From: Cladorrhinum sp. PSN259
Taxonomy: Eukaryota; Ascomycota; Sordariomycetes; Sordariales; Podosporaceae
DNA: 13,541 nt
Direction of reading: 5' to 3'
Assembly (NCBI GenBank): GCA_033725935.1
Contig: MU867177.1
Coordinates: forward strand, 1 to 13,541
Part shown: piece by piece, positions 1-9,402 of the stretch
How positions within the stretch are numbered: the stretch's first letter is position 1
How the letters are laid out: the number at the start of each line of letters is the position of its first letter
Translations under genes and position numbers: made by a program
Notes under the pieces: model-generated
What the model saw: only the letters and a program-made list of their open reading frames with translations
Told to the model about the DNA's origin: nothing
Databases searched by the model: none

Positions 1-27
1 TAGCAGCAACGCTTCCGCTACGCACCA

Positions 28-80
28 CTACAGGGCACAACCCCTGTAGCCTAGTCTCTGCTACTGAGCCCAGTAGAGAC
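28..80. repeat. Two adjacent hairpins at the window start
   Basis: The first hairpin has 8-bp perfect arms, CTACAGGG (28-35) and CCCTGTAG (42-49), around a 6-nt loop. The second pairs CTACTG (61-66) with CAGTAG (71-76) and extends through GTCT (54-57) and AGAC (77-80) after a 3-nt bulge. They lie in a GC-richer island just before the AT-rich tract begins. They may be part of a transposon end that continues outside the window. No partner copy was found inside the window. Confidence 0.6.
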
Positions 81-640
81 CCTGCAGCTTAACAAAACCT
101 TATATCTATAATAGAAGATATAGTTATCGTAGATATAGTCGAATTAGGCGACGTATAAATGTAAAAAATAGGTGGGTAAGGCGAGAGGTATATTATTAGG
201 TCGTCCCCTTTCCTCTCTAATAGCCACTATATCTCGGATATTTTCTATAACTCTCTTAATTACCGTAAAGCTTTCTGCCCTATCTTTTACGGTAACTTAT
301 TAACCTATATCTTTACTTATATCTAGCTTTAAAGGGTAATCGATCGTTCTTTTAGATTTTAAGTTTTCGTTATCGTTAGGTAGGGGTAATATATATTATT
401 CGGGCTCGCTAAGGTATTCTTCTTTATTAAAGCTATTATAGGTAAATATAAGGGTATTATCGTCGTCGTCGCTATTTTACTAAGTTATCCTAATAGTATA
501 GTCATTTTCGGCAAACTGTATATATTTCTATTCGGGCATTAGTTTAAACTTCCTAAGGGCATAATAATCTCGTATATAGTAACCTATCTTATTATAATTA
601 AAGTATTTAACCTTAGACTTATCCTTAAGCTTATTACCGT
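81..640. other. RIP-type AT-rich tract, no gene
   Basis: Extremely TpA-rich sequence with stop codons in every frame and no open frame of useful length. CpG dinucleotides remain while CpA is depleted in favour of TpA, the direction expected from fungal repeat-induced point mutation. It is probably a degraded transposable element, but no reverse transcriptase, integrase or transposase motif can be read. Confidence 0.7.
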
Positions 641-1240
641 GCTTACGCTGGTTATATTATGCTATACTGTTCAACTGAGTGCCCTATAGGCCTGTAATAC
701 AGGGCCTGTAGGTTGCCACGGCAATGGTAGGTAGCCGTGGCTGCGGAGCGGAAGGATGAGGTGTAGTGGCCAAGGTGTGGCTGAAGTAGTGTACGACGGT
801 TGCGTGGTGGCCGAAGGAAGCCTAGAATACAGTGGGTTCCCAGTGAATGTAGGTAGAAAGTATTCTATTGATTGACTTGAAGAAGAAAGGAAAACTACCT
901 ATTGGGGTGGGAAGCCCACTATATATACACAGTCTCTAGCACTCCCTATCAGCGTTATCTTGCCCTATCAGTCCCAATTGTGGTTCCTGTAATCTTGGTG
1001 CTTACTGCTGTAAGCGCTATGAGCGACCACTGTAAGCAATTGACGTAGACCAATGTAGTGGTGACGTAGACCACTGTGCGTTCCACAGATAAGGAGATTA
1101 GTGGTCACAAAGAGGTCCCACAGGCACGGGACAGGTATCATTCTGATCCCCTGGAGGTGTTGGTTGCAGTGGTCATAGTGGGGAGGCACTATAACTTCAC
1201 TGTAAGCCTCTATAAGCTAGGGGGCTAATATAGCTACCTT
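640..1240. repeat. Better-preserved island with TATA box and short repeats, possible LTR or promoter remnant
   Basis: Base composition recovers between two RIP-type tracts. Visible elements are an 8-bp inverted repeat GCCACGGC/GCCGTGGC (715-722, 734-741), a 13-bp palindrome CCTGTA-A-TACAGG (691-703) and a TATATATA box (920-927). A 12-bp direct repeat TGACGTAGACCA occurs at 1041-1052 and 1062-1073. ACCACT/AGTGGT motifs recur on both strands between 1025 and 1175. A TATA box in a short repeat-bearing island flanked by degraded element sequence would fit a long terminal repeat. A second LTR copy, a primer-binding site and target duplications were not found. The minus-strand open frame at 968-1189 has no recognisable features and is not called. 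Confidence 0.35.
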
Positions 1241-2510
1241 TAACATATACTAATGTCTATAGGTCCTAAATAAGTTCCGGTCAAGGTATTCTTATACTAA
1301 TATTTCTTAAGGGTATTAGCCTTAAGAAAGCGTAAGTCCTTATAAACGCCTTTATCCTCTATTACTCTTTTAAAGATACGGTTATCGATAATCCTAGCTT
1401 TACTAATATAAATATCAAGCGATAAGGCGTATCGGTCTTCTTTAATAAGTTCGTCTTTAACCTTAGGTTTTAATCCCCTATAAAACTTATTCTTTAAGGC
1501 TACGTTTGCCTAATTAACCCTAAAGGCGTCGCGATAAAATAATATTACGTACGCCGCGGCCGATAATATCTATATTAATCGCTTTAAGCGGTCTTTAGTT
1601 ACCTTTTCCTTATCTAATTCGCCGTATATCTTCTTAATTTCCTCCTTAAACTTACTTAGCCTAACCTTAAAGATTTATTAAGTAAAGGCCTCTCTCTTAT
1701 TTTTAGCGTAATTAAAATAATTCTTAAGGATCCCGTTAAATTATTACTTAGGATCTTCTCCGAAGAAGCTAATAATATAAAGAAATTAGGACTCGGGGTC
1801 CTAGATACCGTAAAGGTAAAGGTTAATTCGGATATATAAAATCTAAGGCGGGAGTTCTTACTTATTGCTAATAAAGATAGGGAGTTTACCGACTTTAGTA
1901 ACGATCTTAAGGGTATTATCGGTCTTATTAATATACTTATTTATAATAGCGGACTAAAGATATATAATTTTTTCCTTAAGTTCTTTAAGCTCGTCCTTAC
2001 CTTAGAGAATCTTCTTTACGTTATTAAAACCTAGGGTAAAGGCTTTTACCTAATCTATGATAGCGTTAAGGTTAATATCCTCCTCTTTATCGGACTTTTC
2101 GTCTCCGTTATTAGATAGGGTAATATCGGGGAGCGGGATATCGCCTTTTCCCGTATTCGGATTATTAGTAAAGGGGTTAATGGATACGGTAGCTATAGTA
2201 AAAGGTATTTATAGTATTTAAATATAACGTTCGATCTTAATAACGTAAATAATATATTATAACCTATACCGGATAAGGTTTAGATTATAAGGCAGTACGC
2301 TTAGGGTAATATAATAAGGGAATCGAAGATTATAGGACGCTCTTAGACGAGATTAATTACTATTAACTAATAAGTAGCTTTATAAAGTATCGCTATAAGT
2401 ATTATAGATAATGAACGATTATATTACTTACGTAAAGAACCAAGTCCTTATAATAGGAAGTGCCCAATACTCCTATTACTTATAGTGAAGCTATCTATAT
2501 ATATTTTCCT
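1240..2510. other. RIP-type AT-rich tract, no gene
   Basis: A long TpA-saturated stretch with stops in all frames. Runs such as the one around 1680-2200 keep a coding-like texture with repeated CTTAAG/CTTTA words, consistent with a heavily mutated transposon open reading frame. The protein family cannot be recovered. No RNA gene or intact ORF was seen. Confidence 0.7.
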
Positions 2511-2519
2511 AGTATATTA

Positions 2520-2760
2520 TACCCTGCCTACTTTGCTCGCTCTTAAGACCCGCGATTACGGCGAGCAGTCCCTGCTCGCCTTACTCGCTATATTATATAG
2601 CAGCCGGAGCAGGCATACTCTGATTAGCTGTATCGGGACTTTATAGGTCTTCGCATCCCTGGCCCAATAATTAGCTGTGGTCCCACAATACCCTGCATTG
2701 GGGACCGTGTGCGGGGGAGATTTACGCGCGAGGCGTAATAGAGAGGAGACTACTGTATAA
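2520..2760. repeat. GC-richer island with a strong hairpin
   Basis: Holds a perfect hairpin with 9-bp arms GGCGAGCAG (2560-2568) and CTGCTCGCC (2572-2580) around a TCC loop. The surrounding 240 bases are less TpA-rich than either flank. No tRNA A/B boxes, cloverleaf or T-run terminator were seen, so it is not called as an RNA gene. The hairpin has the same layout (perfect arms, 3-nt loop) as two hairpins near 10110 and 10189, but an unrelated sequence. Confidence 0.5.
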
Positions 2761-3430
2761 TTATACTAGTGAATATTACCTTCCTTCTTAGATTAAGCCA
2801 CTGTAATAAACTCCGCGCGTAGTCGTTAAGCTTAATACCCGCCGATTATAATATAGGACTGGAATTATAGCCAAATAGTATCACTCGTACGGATCTTCCT
2901 TCTAAGGCAGCTAGAAGAAAGTCCTTGAGCCAGAGCTTCCTATTTTTAGTTCATATTTCCTATACGTGATCTCGGCTGCCTTTGAAGTTGAGCCTATAAA
3001 CTGTAACGAAGCTAGTAAAGAAAAAAACATATTAGTAAAATTCGCAGAAATAGCAGATCGGTAAACATACTCCACTTTAGCAATATAGCTAGACGTGGGG
3101 CCGCTATCAAATATAATATAGAGTCTAAGCTTAGCTCCCTCGCTCCGGAGCGGCGAAGAGGAGGATGCAGGAGGAGGGGCCCATATTGCCGGGGAGGACG
3201 GAATAACGGTATAGGCCGGCCGGGCAGACGTAAAATCAGGTAAAGGCGTATAGGGAACGGTCTGCTCTTACTAGATAGAGCCTCTTCGACCTCTCGAATT
3301 GTCTCGATTAGACGGCTTTATAAAGGACAAGAATCGTTAACGTATCGTAGCTACGGGAAATTATAATTAGATAGGCGGCGAAACGGATTAAATAGTAAAC
3401 CTACCGCCAGAAGTCGTCGAATTTAGCAGG
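2760..3430. other. Mixed RIP-type sequence, no gene
   Basis: Mostly AT-rich and stop-riddled. A short GC-rich insert at about 3120-3240 contains the 12-bp palindrome CGCTCCGGAGCG (3141-3152) and a GGCCGGCC site. Nothing coding is recognisable. Confidence 0.5.
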
Positions 3431-4060
3431 GATCCTAGTGGATCAAATTTGCGGTGTTGAAGTTTGTTAATCGCTGCTGCTGTTGTCCCTAAAGAGTTTC
3501 TATGCCTGAATCACCACCCCGCATTACCCCGTATTATCCCGCACTTTGGGCATGGCTATGTGGTGCGCCTGGACGATACATAAGAAGGCATCGCGATTGG
3601 CAGTATTCTATTACTGGACAGCACTGTAGTGTGTACCAGCTCCAGAGCGTGGTCGCGAAGGTTTAGAAAATGTCATTGTAGAAGGCGAGATGGGAACAAG
3701 GAAAGGAGAAATGCCAAGCCTGCCTGTTGGAATAAGCTGCGTACCTTGGATAAGGTCTTTGTACTCGTTTGCGCCATAGCACTGTGTGACAGCTTACGTA
3801 AGCGCCGGAACGCTCTAGTTACCTAACGCTACTTGATGTTACCTGCTGACGCATTGTCAGCTGTCTAAAATAGGGCGAATGTTAGCCAATTTTGGCGCAT
3901 TACTGTATCTTAATGTAATTAAAGTACAGCTGGTCTAAGCTCAAACTCTTCAAAAGAGTGCGGAGCGGACGCCGATTTCGCTCCTGGCTGTATGCATGTA
4001 TGTACTGTATTATGAAATCTACGAATCCTCTACTAGCTGAAACGAAAGAGCCAAACTTGG
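3430..4060. other. Unassigned region upstream of the TPR relic
   Basis: Base composition is normal. A 65-codon plus-strand frame at 3629-3826 has no domain features, so I do not call it a gene. A three-fold imperfect 10-bp repeat (CCCGCATTA-like) lies at 3518-3546, and a small hairpin GCTGAC/GTCAGC at 3845-3850/3856-3861. In related fungal proteins the area before a TPR array often encodes a nucleotide-binding (NB-ARC/NACHT) domain. No P-loop, Walker B or similar motif is readable here, so either that part is gone or the relic never had it. Confidence 0.4.
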
Positions 4061-4061
4061 C

Positions 4062-4763
4062 GAGCATAGCTAACTTAGCGTCGATATTTTGGAAGCAGGC
4101 CGGTGGGAAGAGGCCGGGAAGCTGGACGTATAGATAATAGAGACGAGCAAGATTAAGCTTAGCGCCGATCATCCTTTTACCCTGACGAGCATGGCTAACC
4201 TAGCGTCTATATTTGGGAACTAGGGTCGGTGGGAGGAAGTTGAGAAGCTGGAGGTACAGGTGGGACAGACGAATAAGACCAAGCTTAGGGCCGATCATCC
4301 AGATACGCTGACGAGCATGGCTAACCTAGCGTGGATATTTTCGAACCAGGGCCGGTAGGAGGAGGCTGAGAAGCTGGAGGTACAGGTGATATAGACTCGC
4401 AAGACTAAGCTCGGGGCCGATCATCCAGATACACTAACGAGCATGGCCAACCTAGCGTCGACATACAGGAAGCAGGGCCGGTGGGAGGAGGCTGAGAAGC
4501 TGTTTGTGTAGGTGATGGAGACTCGCAAGACCAAGCTTGGGGCCGATCATCCAGATACGCTGTCGAGCATGGCTAACCTAGCGTTGACATATAGGAAGCA
4601 GGGCCGGTGGGAGGAAGCCGAGAAGCTGGAGGTGCAAAGTATTAGTCATAACAAGCGGCATTTAGCAGAAGCTGCAGTTTACATGCCATGGGCTAACGGT
4701 AACCAATTTTGGTTGCAAAAAGATTCTGCTGAGCAAGAGTCTAATATGGCTCTTATCCCGTAA
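4062..4763 (+). pseudogene. TPR-array (kinesin-light-chain-type) protein, C-terminal relic
   Basis: Five consecutive units start at 4062, 4187, 4313, 4439 and 4565 with a 126-bp period (42 codons). Each encodes a recognisable TPR helix pair built from LGADHPDTL, SMANLA and QGRWEEAEKLEVQ. This matches the kinesin-light-chain-like TPR found at the C-termini of fungal NLR-like proteins, where the array is thought to act as a binding or sensing surface. The frame is destroyed: in-frame stops lie at 4131, 4221, 4356, 4392 and 4509, and the first unit has lost one base (spacing 125 instead of 126). Four of the five stops are CAG-to-TAG or TGG-to-TAG changes, the CpA-to-TpA direction of RIP. Only the last unit plus a 41-residue tail (to 4763) remains open. 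I am sure of the repeat family; the full-length parent architecture is inferred. Confidence 0.85.
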
Positions 4764-5093
4764 TACACGTACTTCTCGGAGTCACACTGTTGACTACGTT
4801 GAGTATGGTGGGCATCGTCGGAGACTGCGTTAGAAACTTGCAGCCTTCGAAGTAGACATTAAATTATAGTGTAGATTATTTGTAGCATTAAATTGTATTA
4901 GTTTTGTATGGAAAAATCTATCTTCTTGGTGTTGGTGGCTGGAAATATTAGGTGTTGTTGTCTTGTTGACGGCTCGGTGTTTGGTTGTGGTGTCTACGGC
5001 TATGTTGGTATTTGAAGGCCTAGGAAGCAATCTGGGTTTTGAAGGCCCGTATATCAGAACCTGAAGGCCCGTCGATAAATTGCCATCTTAAGG
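4764..5093. other. Spacer between TPR and ankyrin relics
   Basis: A strongly G/T-biased plus strand (about 4900-5030) with no open frame of note. The word TGAAGGCC occurs three times between 5013 and 5069. No promoter or terminator can be assigned. It may be decayed coding sequence of the same or the next gene. Confidence 0.35.
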
Positions 5094-6540
5094 TAGTAGA
5101 ACACTTGTTGAACTTGGGTTACAAGGTTTCTTCTGGGCCAATTCAGTACTACCGGAATGACTAACTATGGATTCTTTCAGAGGCTGTACTTGGCGGAAAA
5201 GAAGCTGTTGTTTGACTGTTGTTCGAGAGAGACGCTAACCCGATCGGCGAATAACCCTCTTTAGGACGCTGGAATAGTCTCAAGCTGCTGGGCCGAGGAG
5301 CCATGAGAGGGCATATTACAGTAGCTAGGTTGCTTCTCCAGCACGGTGCGGACCCCAATTTGCAACCAACAGTCCTCAAGGATCCATCTAATGACTGCTC
5401 GTCAGGGAACACATTCGGCCCACCGAAAACCATTGCTGGTCACTATGGGTACCTGTCCATGGTGAAATTGTTGCTTGCCGAAAAGCCGATCCGAGATGGG
5501 AATGTTAGTCGAAGAGTTAGAGAGATGTGTGTGTCAGTCCAGAGAAGAACGGACTTGGCGGGTTCCAGAGCAGTAGTTTTACAGGAAAAAACATTCGGCG
5601 CTATCTAGTCATATGCGATCGAGAGCTGGTATGTGGAAATCGTTAAAGCTCTTCTCGAGGCGGTGCTGATGCAGACCTAAGCGATAAAAAGTTGCCTCTA
5701 GCGTGGGCCGCTATGGCAGAGAAACTGAAACTAGAATCTGCAAATCTCTTGATATGCCATGACATGGATTACAAATTAAACAATTATAGAGAAATGGTGT
5801 TGACGGTTGCTTTCCGGTATAGGAATGCTGATATTATCACATTACTCGTCGTGAGAGTCGCGGATACCGAGGCTAAGGATAGGAACGCAAGATCCCCACT
5901 GTCCCTAGCAACGACTAAAGTAGTAGCCAAGATTTTGATTGATGCCGGAGCGGATCTAAATTCGGAGAACACAGATTTCGCTCGCCACTTCACTGGGCAA
6001 CTAGTCTTTCGATCATCAACGCTCTTCTCGACGCTAAAGCCGACATTAACTTGGGACAAGGCGGTGGCCGAGCACCAGTTATCTCTGCTGCGAGAGAGCG
6101 GAATCTGAAAAGGCCACTGTTACTTCTCTATAACAGATCTGACATGAATGCTATGTATCAAAATTTATGGACTTCGCTGATCATAGCGAGCAAGGGAAAA
6201 GACAAGATCCGGGATGTCAAAATAATGAAGAAATTATTAGACTACAGCATGGATCTAGAACCTGAGGACCCAAGGTATCAATGGCACCTCGTCTGGGCCG
6301 TCTAGAACAGAAATAGGTATTGTTACAGTTCTAATAGACAGGGGGTCATCACCAGCGGGCTTTTGTGAGCTACAAGCGTGAAAAGAGAAGCATTTTATGG
6401 GAACCGCACGACGACGGACCTAAACACAGCTGAATGGAATGCGCCAAGTAACAGCTCTGACTTCTTTTGAGATAGCGCTGAAGATGAGTTGAGGAATAGT
6501 AGAACTCACAGCGGAGTTAATTGCTCGATCATGCAGACGC
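5094..6540 (+). pseudogene. Ankyrin-repeat protein, broken
   Basis: Ankyrin helices can be followed across three frames. Segments include HLKVVEHLLNLG (from 5094), GHITVARLLLQHGADPNLQ (about 5309-5365), GHYGYLSMVKLLLAEK (about 5438-5485), VEIVKALLE (about 5633-5659), VVAKILIDAGADLN (about 5920-5961), SPLHWATSLSIINALLDAKADIN (from 5982; the last 7 residues carry the typical finger) and EIGIVTVLIDRGSSP (from 6310). A weaker final unit, SFEIALKMS, ends just before 6490. In-frame breaks include TGA 5213, TAA 5252, TAG 5606, TAG 6303, TGA 6379 and TGA 6490. Frame changes occur near 5160, 5660, 5980 and 6300. The stops at 5213 (CGA to TGA) and 5606 (CAG to TAG) fit C-to-T mutation. Ankyrin repeats are protein-binding scaffolds; any upstream effector domain is not visible. 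Introns could explain one or two frame changes, but not the whole set. Confidence 0.8.
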
Positions 6541-7016
6541 GAAAGCGAGCTGCCACAATGGGCCGGGTAGTATTACCCCCACCAGGGTTATGTATGGAAG
6601 TCCCCAATTATCAGGGTTATGACCTGTCTTTTCTTCTACAGCCAACTTCTTCGTTCAATCCACCATCACTTTCTTCCACAACCTTCAATTCAACTGATAT
6701 TGCCATTAATCAATTCGCCTTCCTTCGGGGACTTGTTCAATATAGATTTATTGAATTTGAGCGGTTCGTTGATTTTGCAGGTTGACGGTCTTCGAATTCG
6801 ACTTTTTTTGCAAGTGTCGGGGGTGCCCCACACTGTCAACACCCACTGCCCCACTGCCAAGGCAGTCCCCGAAAACACCATAGTTGACGAGCCGCAAACT
6901 GATTCAAGTATGGGGATGGCTTCAAATTCTACGAGGACCAGGTCTGGCCGGGTCGTAGTCCCAACAAACAAGAGGCGGTATGCTGATGTCTCCCATACTG
7001 GAGGACTTAGGTAGAC
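6541..7016 (+). pseudogene. Unrecognised coding-like fragment, C-terminal type
   Basis: Two overlapping plus-strand frames look coding in succession. Frame 3 is open from 6489 to 6785 and rich in Pro, Ser and Thr up to about 6720. Frame 1 is open from 6619 to 7014 and ends in a basic tail containing STRTRSGRVVVP and NKRRYADVS. The hand-over near 6715-6740 suggests a frameshift. I do not recognise the family. The basic tail could be a nuclear-localisation or DNA-contact segment, but that is a guess. Frame 1 is the same frame as the end of the ankyrin relic, so this may be the decayed C-terminus of that gene. There is no start codon with supporting context. Confidence 0.35.
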
Positions 7017-7189
7017 AGAATATTAGCAAATACATCAAATACACCTGATTTCCCATATAAACTTCGTCGTTTTATGTTGGTCTTTTTTCTGTGGCCTCGG
7101 TTGTCTACTCTGTTGAAATTTTGATGCCTCTACAATGCTGAAGGTGATCGGGATGATCAGTCGTAACCCTGACAATTAGAGACTTTCCA

Positions 7190-7196
7190 TATATAA
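7190..7196 (+). promoter_or_regulatory. TATA box candidate for the kinase gene
   Basis: TATATAA lies about 235 bases before the first usable ATG (7429). A T-rich stretch with TTG/TTC words (about 7340-7400) sits between them, as is common before fungal start codons. The interval 7200-7275 also carries four imperfect GGGGTRCC-like words. The transcription start is unknown, so the assignment is tentative. Confidence 0.35.
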
Positions 7197-7428
7197 CCCT
7201 GAAGAAGGGTGCCCATGGATTAAAATGGGGGTACCTACCGATTAAAGGGGTGCTCGAATATCTATATGGGGGTGCCCGCCAATAATTCGCCCGATAGATC
7301 GTTGGATAAGCGAAGGAGCTCAACATTGGTTTCATCACGTCTGGGAGGTTTAGCATCACGCTTTGCTTCTGTTCGTTGTTGTTTTTGGTTGGTTCTTCCA
7401 GGGCCCTCTGCTGGGCAGAGCTATTGCG

Positions 7429-7810
7429 ATGTCGAGTCAAGCGCCAAAAAGGGCCGAAGTAATACGTAACGTAGTGGTCCAATATCCTGGTCTGCTGCCA
7501 ACGCTATGACCAATTACCTGTACGTACCTGCACAGAACTGCGCCACAAGCCCGGCCACTCTGGCACTGAGATTGCTAAGGTACATAGCGTCTTCACAGCA
7601 AATGAGAGCAAGGCATCGGTGGCCGCAGCAAGGTTACGGTTTGGATCGCTCCCATTGGTAGAAATTCTCCTAGCGCAATTTGAATTTTTCGATGACCTCC
7701 CTGCCAGCGTGGTTCGCAATCTGGTTGCCTTCGAGCAGAGCAGAGGCGACAGTGGCGGTAGTACACTTCCAGACTTCTTAGCTCGGCAATTACCAACATG
7801 GGCCAACCCG
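7429..7810 (+). CDS. N-terminal portion of the kinase protein, frame-disrupted
   Basis: Coding-quality sequence starts at ATG 7429 in frame 1 (MSSQAPKRAEVI, then VVVQYPGLLPTL) and meets TGA at 7507. The sense carries on at once in frame 2 (YDQLPV from 7505), then KPGHSGTEIAKVHSVF, LPLVEILLAQFEFFDDLP and LPDFLARQLPTWANP, up to about 7809. It then returns to frame 1 with DEEVLSSPLLEH (from 7810), which is inside the downstream kinase ORF. Read across the two junctions, the protein is smooth and helix-rich. I therefore think this is one gene with a net +1 change near 7504 and a net -1 change near 7809. The first could instead be an intron: donor GTAACG at 7466 and acceptor CAG ending at 7535 give a frame-correct 70-nt removal. 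I found no frame-correct intron for the second. No domain family is recognised. Confidence 0.5.
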
Positions 7811-9402
7811 ATGAGGAGGTTCTGTCCTCTCCCCTTCTAGAACACGTCCTCCAGCTACTAGCTCAGTGCGAGCAAGTCAGCCTGCGTCTTTCCCATTGGT
7901 GCGAAACACACACCGTTTCTGGCGACCTCGAGCCGCTCACCGCCCTGCTTTTGGAGGGCATCAATATCCTCGCTAAGAAGACTACCGAGTTTGGTATTGA
8001 AGCGAGTCGTTACGCCACTCTTGCAGACAAAGGTGTGGTCACTTCGGACGACGATGCCAGGCTACTATCACTCTTGACTGCCCTCAAGGTGCATCTGTTT
8101 CGGGTACTTGAGCTACAGCCCTTTCATCAGAATGAAGAACGGCGTGGACAAGATGGTGCCCTCAACACCCGCTTCGCCATTACTCATATACTTCAAGGCG
8201 TGGGCACCAGACGCCGCAGTGGCGCTTTTCGTAACGAGGACAAACTAATGCGCATCGGCTTTCGGTTGAAGGATCTCGTCGACAGCTTTGGGGCCCACCT
8301 TGGACAGCCCACGCCAGTGCCTGAGGCGGTTAGAATCTTACGAATCTTTCAGTGAGCATATCGCCCCCATAACCACTTGCACTTTTGCAGGTCGCTCCGA
8401 TGGTGTCTAATTTTTACATGTAGATCGCAGATCACTGAATTCTCGTCCTCGGCCGCCGAGCAAATCAAGCCTCGACATCTGTCCACATACAATGCCTTTT
8501 CTGACACTCCGTACGTCGGAGACCCCGAAGCTGAGACCGTTTCTGGCAGCTTCGGCACGGTCCAGAAGGTGTGTCATCGACGGACTGGCGAAGCTCTCGC
8601 TATGAAGCGATTCCATGACCTCTGGAGGGAGAAAGACCGAAAGCTAGCCCTCCAGGAAATTGGTGTTCTTGAAGTCTGCTTCCACAAAAACATTGTCGAG
8701 CTCGTTGAAGCTTTCCAACTGGAAGATGGCGATATTCGGATGGTCATTTCGCCCTGGGCGCCATTCACCCTGTACAAGTTCCTTAACACCACCGATATTA
8801 TGCGGAGAAAGCGTTGTCCTTGGTTCGTCGTCCCCGGCTCACACAAATCGGACCGCTGCATCTATCGCCTCGTGTACGAGCTGGCCGACGGAGTCAGCTA
8901 CCTTCATGGACACACTATCAAGCATAAAGACCTGAAGCCAGGCAACATCCTACTGCTGCACGAGGATACCGATCGTGTCACACCACTGATTACCGACGTC
9001 GGAACTAGCAAGGTCTACGTCCCCGGGGCCGAAACGAACTATATTGATAGCACCTATGAGTATCTCGCTCCAGAGCAACACGAGAAGCAGTCTAGTACAC
9101 TGCAGGCGGATATCTGGCAGCTGGGCTGCTGCTTTGCTGAGATTCTTTCTGTCATCGTCGGGGGCACCGCCGCCCATGAAAAGTTGGTTGACAGCTACAA
9201 CCGGGATGGTCGCAACTGCAGCTGTTGCATCGCAAAGGAGCATGGCCCGTTCATGAAAGCCTTGGACGAGATTTGCCTGAAGGGCAATTCCGCCATTAGA
9301 AGGGTGCATGGTCTTGTTAGAGGAATGTTGGATCCGGATCCGGCTTCTCGTTTGGAGATTGGGATAGTTAAGGCGCAGCTGGCGAAGTTGGTAGGAGTTT
9401 GA
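7798..9402 (+). CDS. Protein-kinase-fold protein, two exons
   Basis: Exons 7798-8351 and 8424-9402 join in frame to give 510 residues. Residues 1-185 are a helical, Leu-rich N-terminal domain of unknown family. The kinase domain follows, with residues numbered on the spliced product: glycine loop GSFGTV (226-231), ATP-binding Lys in ALAMKRF (K246), helix-C Glu (E263), catalytic loop HKDLKPGN with D354, K356 and N359, metal-binding Asp in DVG (D376), APE (400-402), DIW (414-416) and the late Arg (R494). All catalytic residues are present. HRD is HKD and DFG is DVG, so it is not a typical RD kinase, but it is plausibly active. Ser/Thr specificity is inferred from HxDLKPxN. No membrane segment or signal peptide was seen. 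Codon quality and lack of RIP-type stops contrast with the relics upstream. ATG 7798 may not be the true start, because coding sequence extends upstream in another frame. Confidence 0.8.
8352..8423 (+). other. Spliceosomal intron in the kinase gene (72 nt)
   Basis: The frame from 7798 runs into TGA at 8353-8355, while the kinase frame downstream is open. Removing 72 nt from donor GTGAGC (8352) to acceptor ATGTAG (ends 8423), with a CTAAT branch candidate at 8406-8410, joins the two frames exactly. An alternative acceptor TTTGCAG ending at 8390 would also be in frame. It makes a 39-nt intron, shorter than usual for these fungi, and would add 11 residues. Confidence 0.75.

Noticed and set aside
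968..1189. Minus-strand 73-codon open frame
   Set aside because: No domain, no intron signals, and it sits over the repeated TGACGTAGACCA and AGTGGT motifs; best explained as chance in an island with fewer stops.
2520..2760. Possible tRNA or tRNA-derived SINE around the 2560 hairpin
   Set aside because: No A-box or B-box pair and no cloverleaf arms could be placed.
3900..4172. Minus-strand 90-codon open frame
   Set aside because: It is antisense to the first TPR unit, whose plus-strand repeat pattern explains the sequence.
7105..7482. Minus-strand 125-codon open frame with aromatic-rich residues
   Set aside because: It overlaps the promoter and start of the kinase gene, its residues come from the repeated GGGGTRCC words, and no family features are seen.
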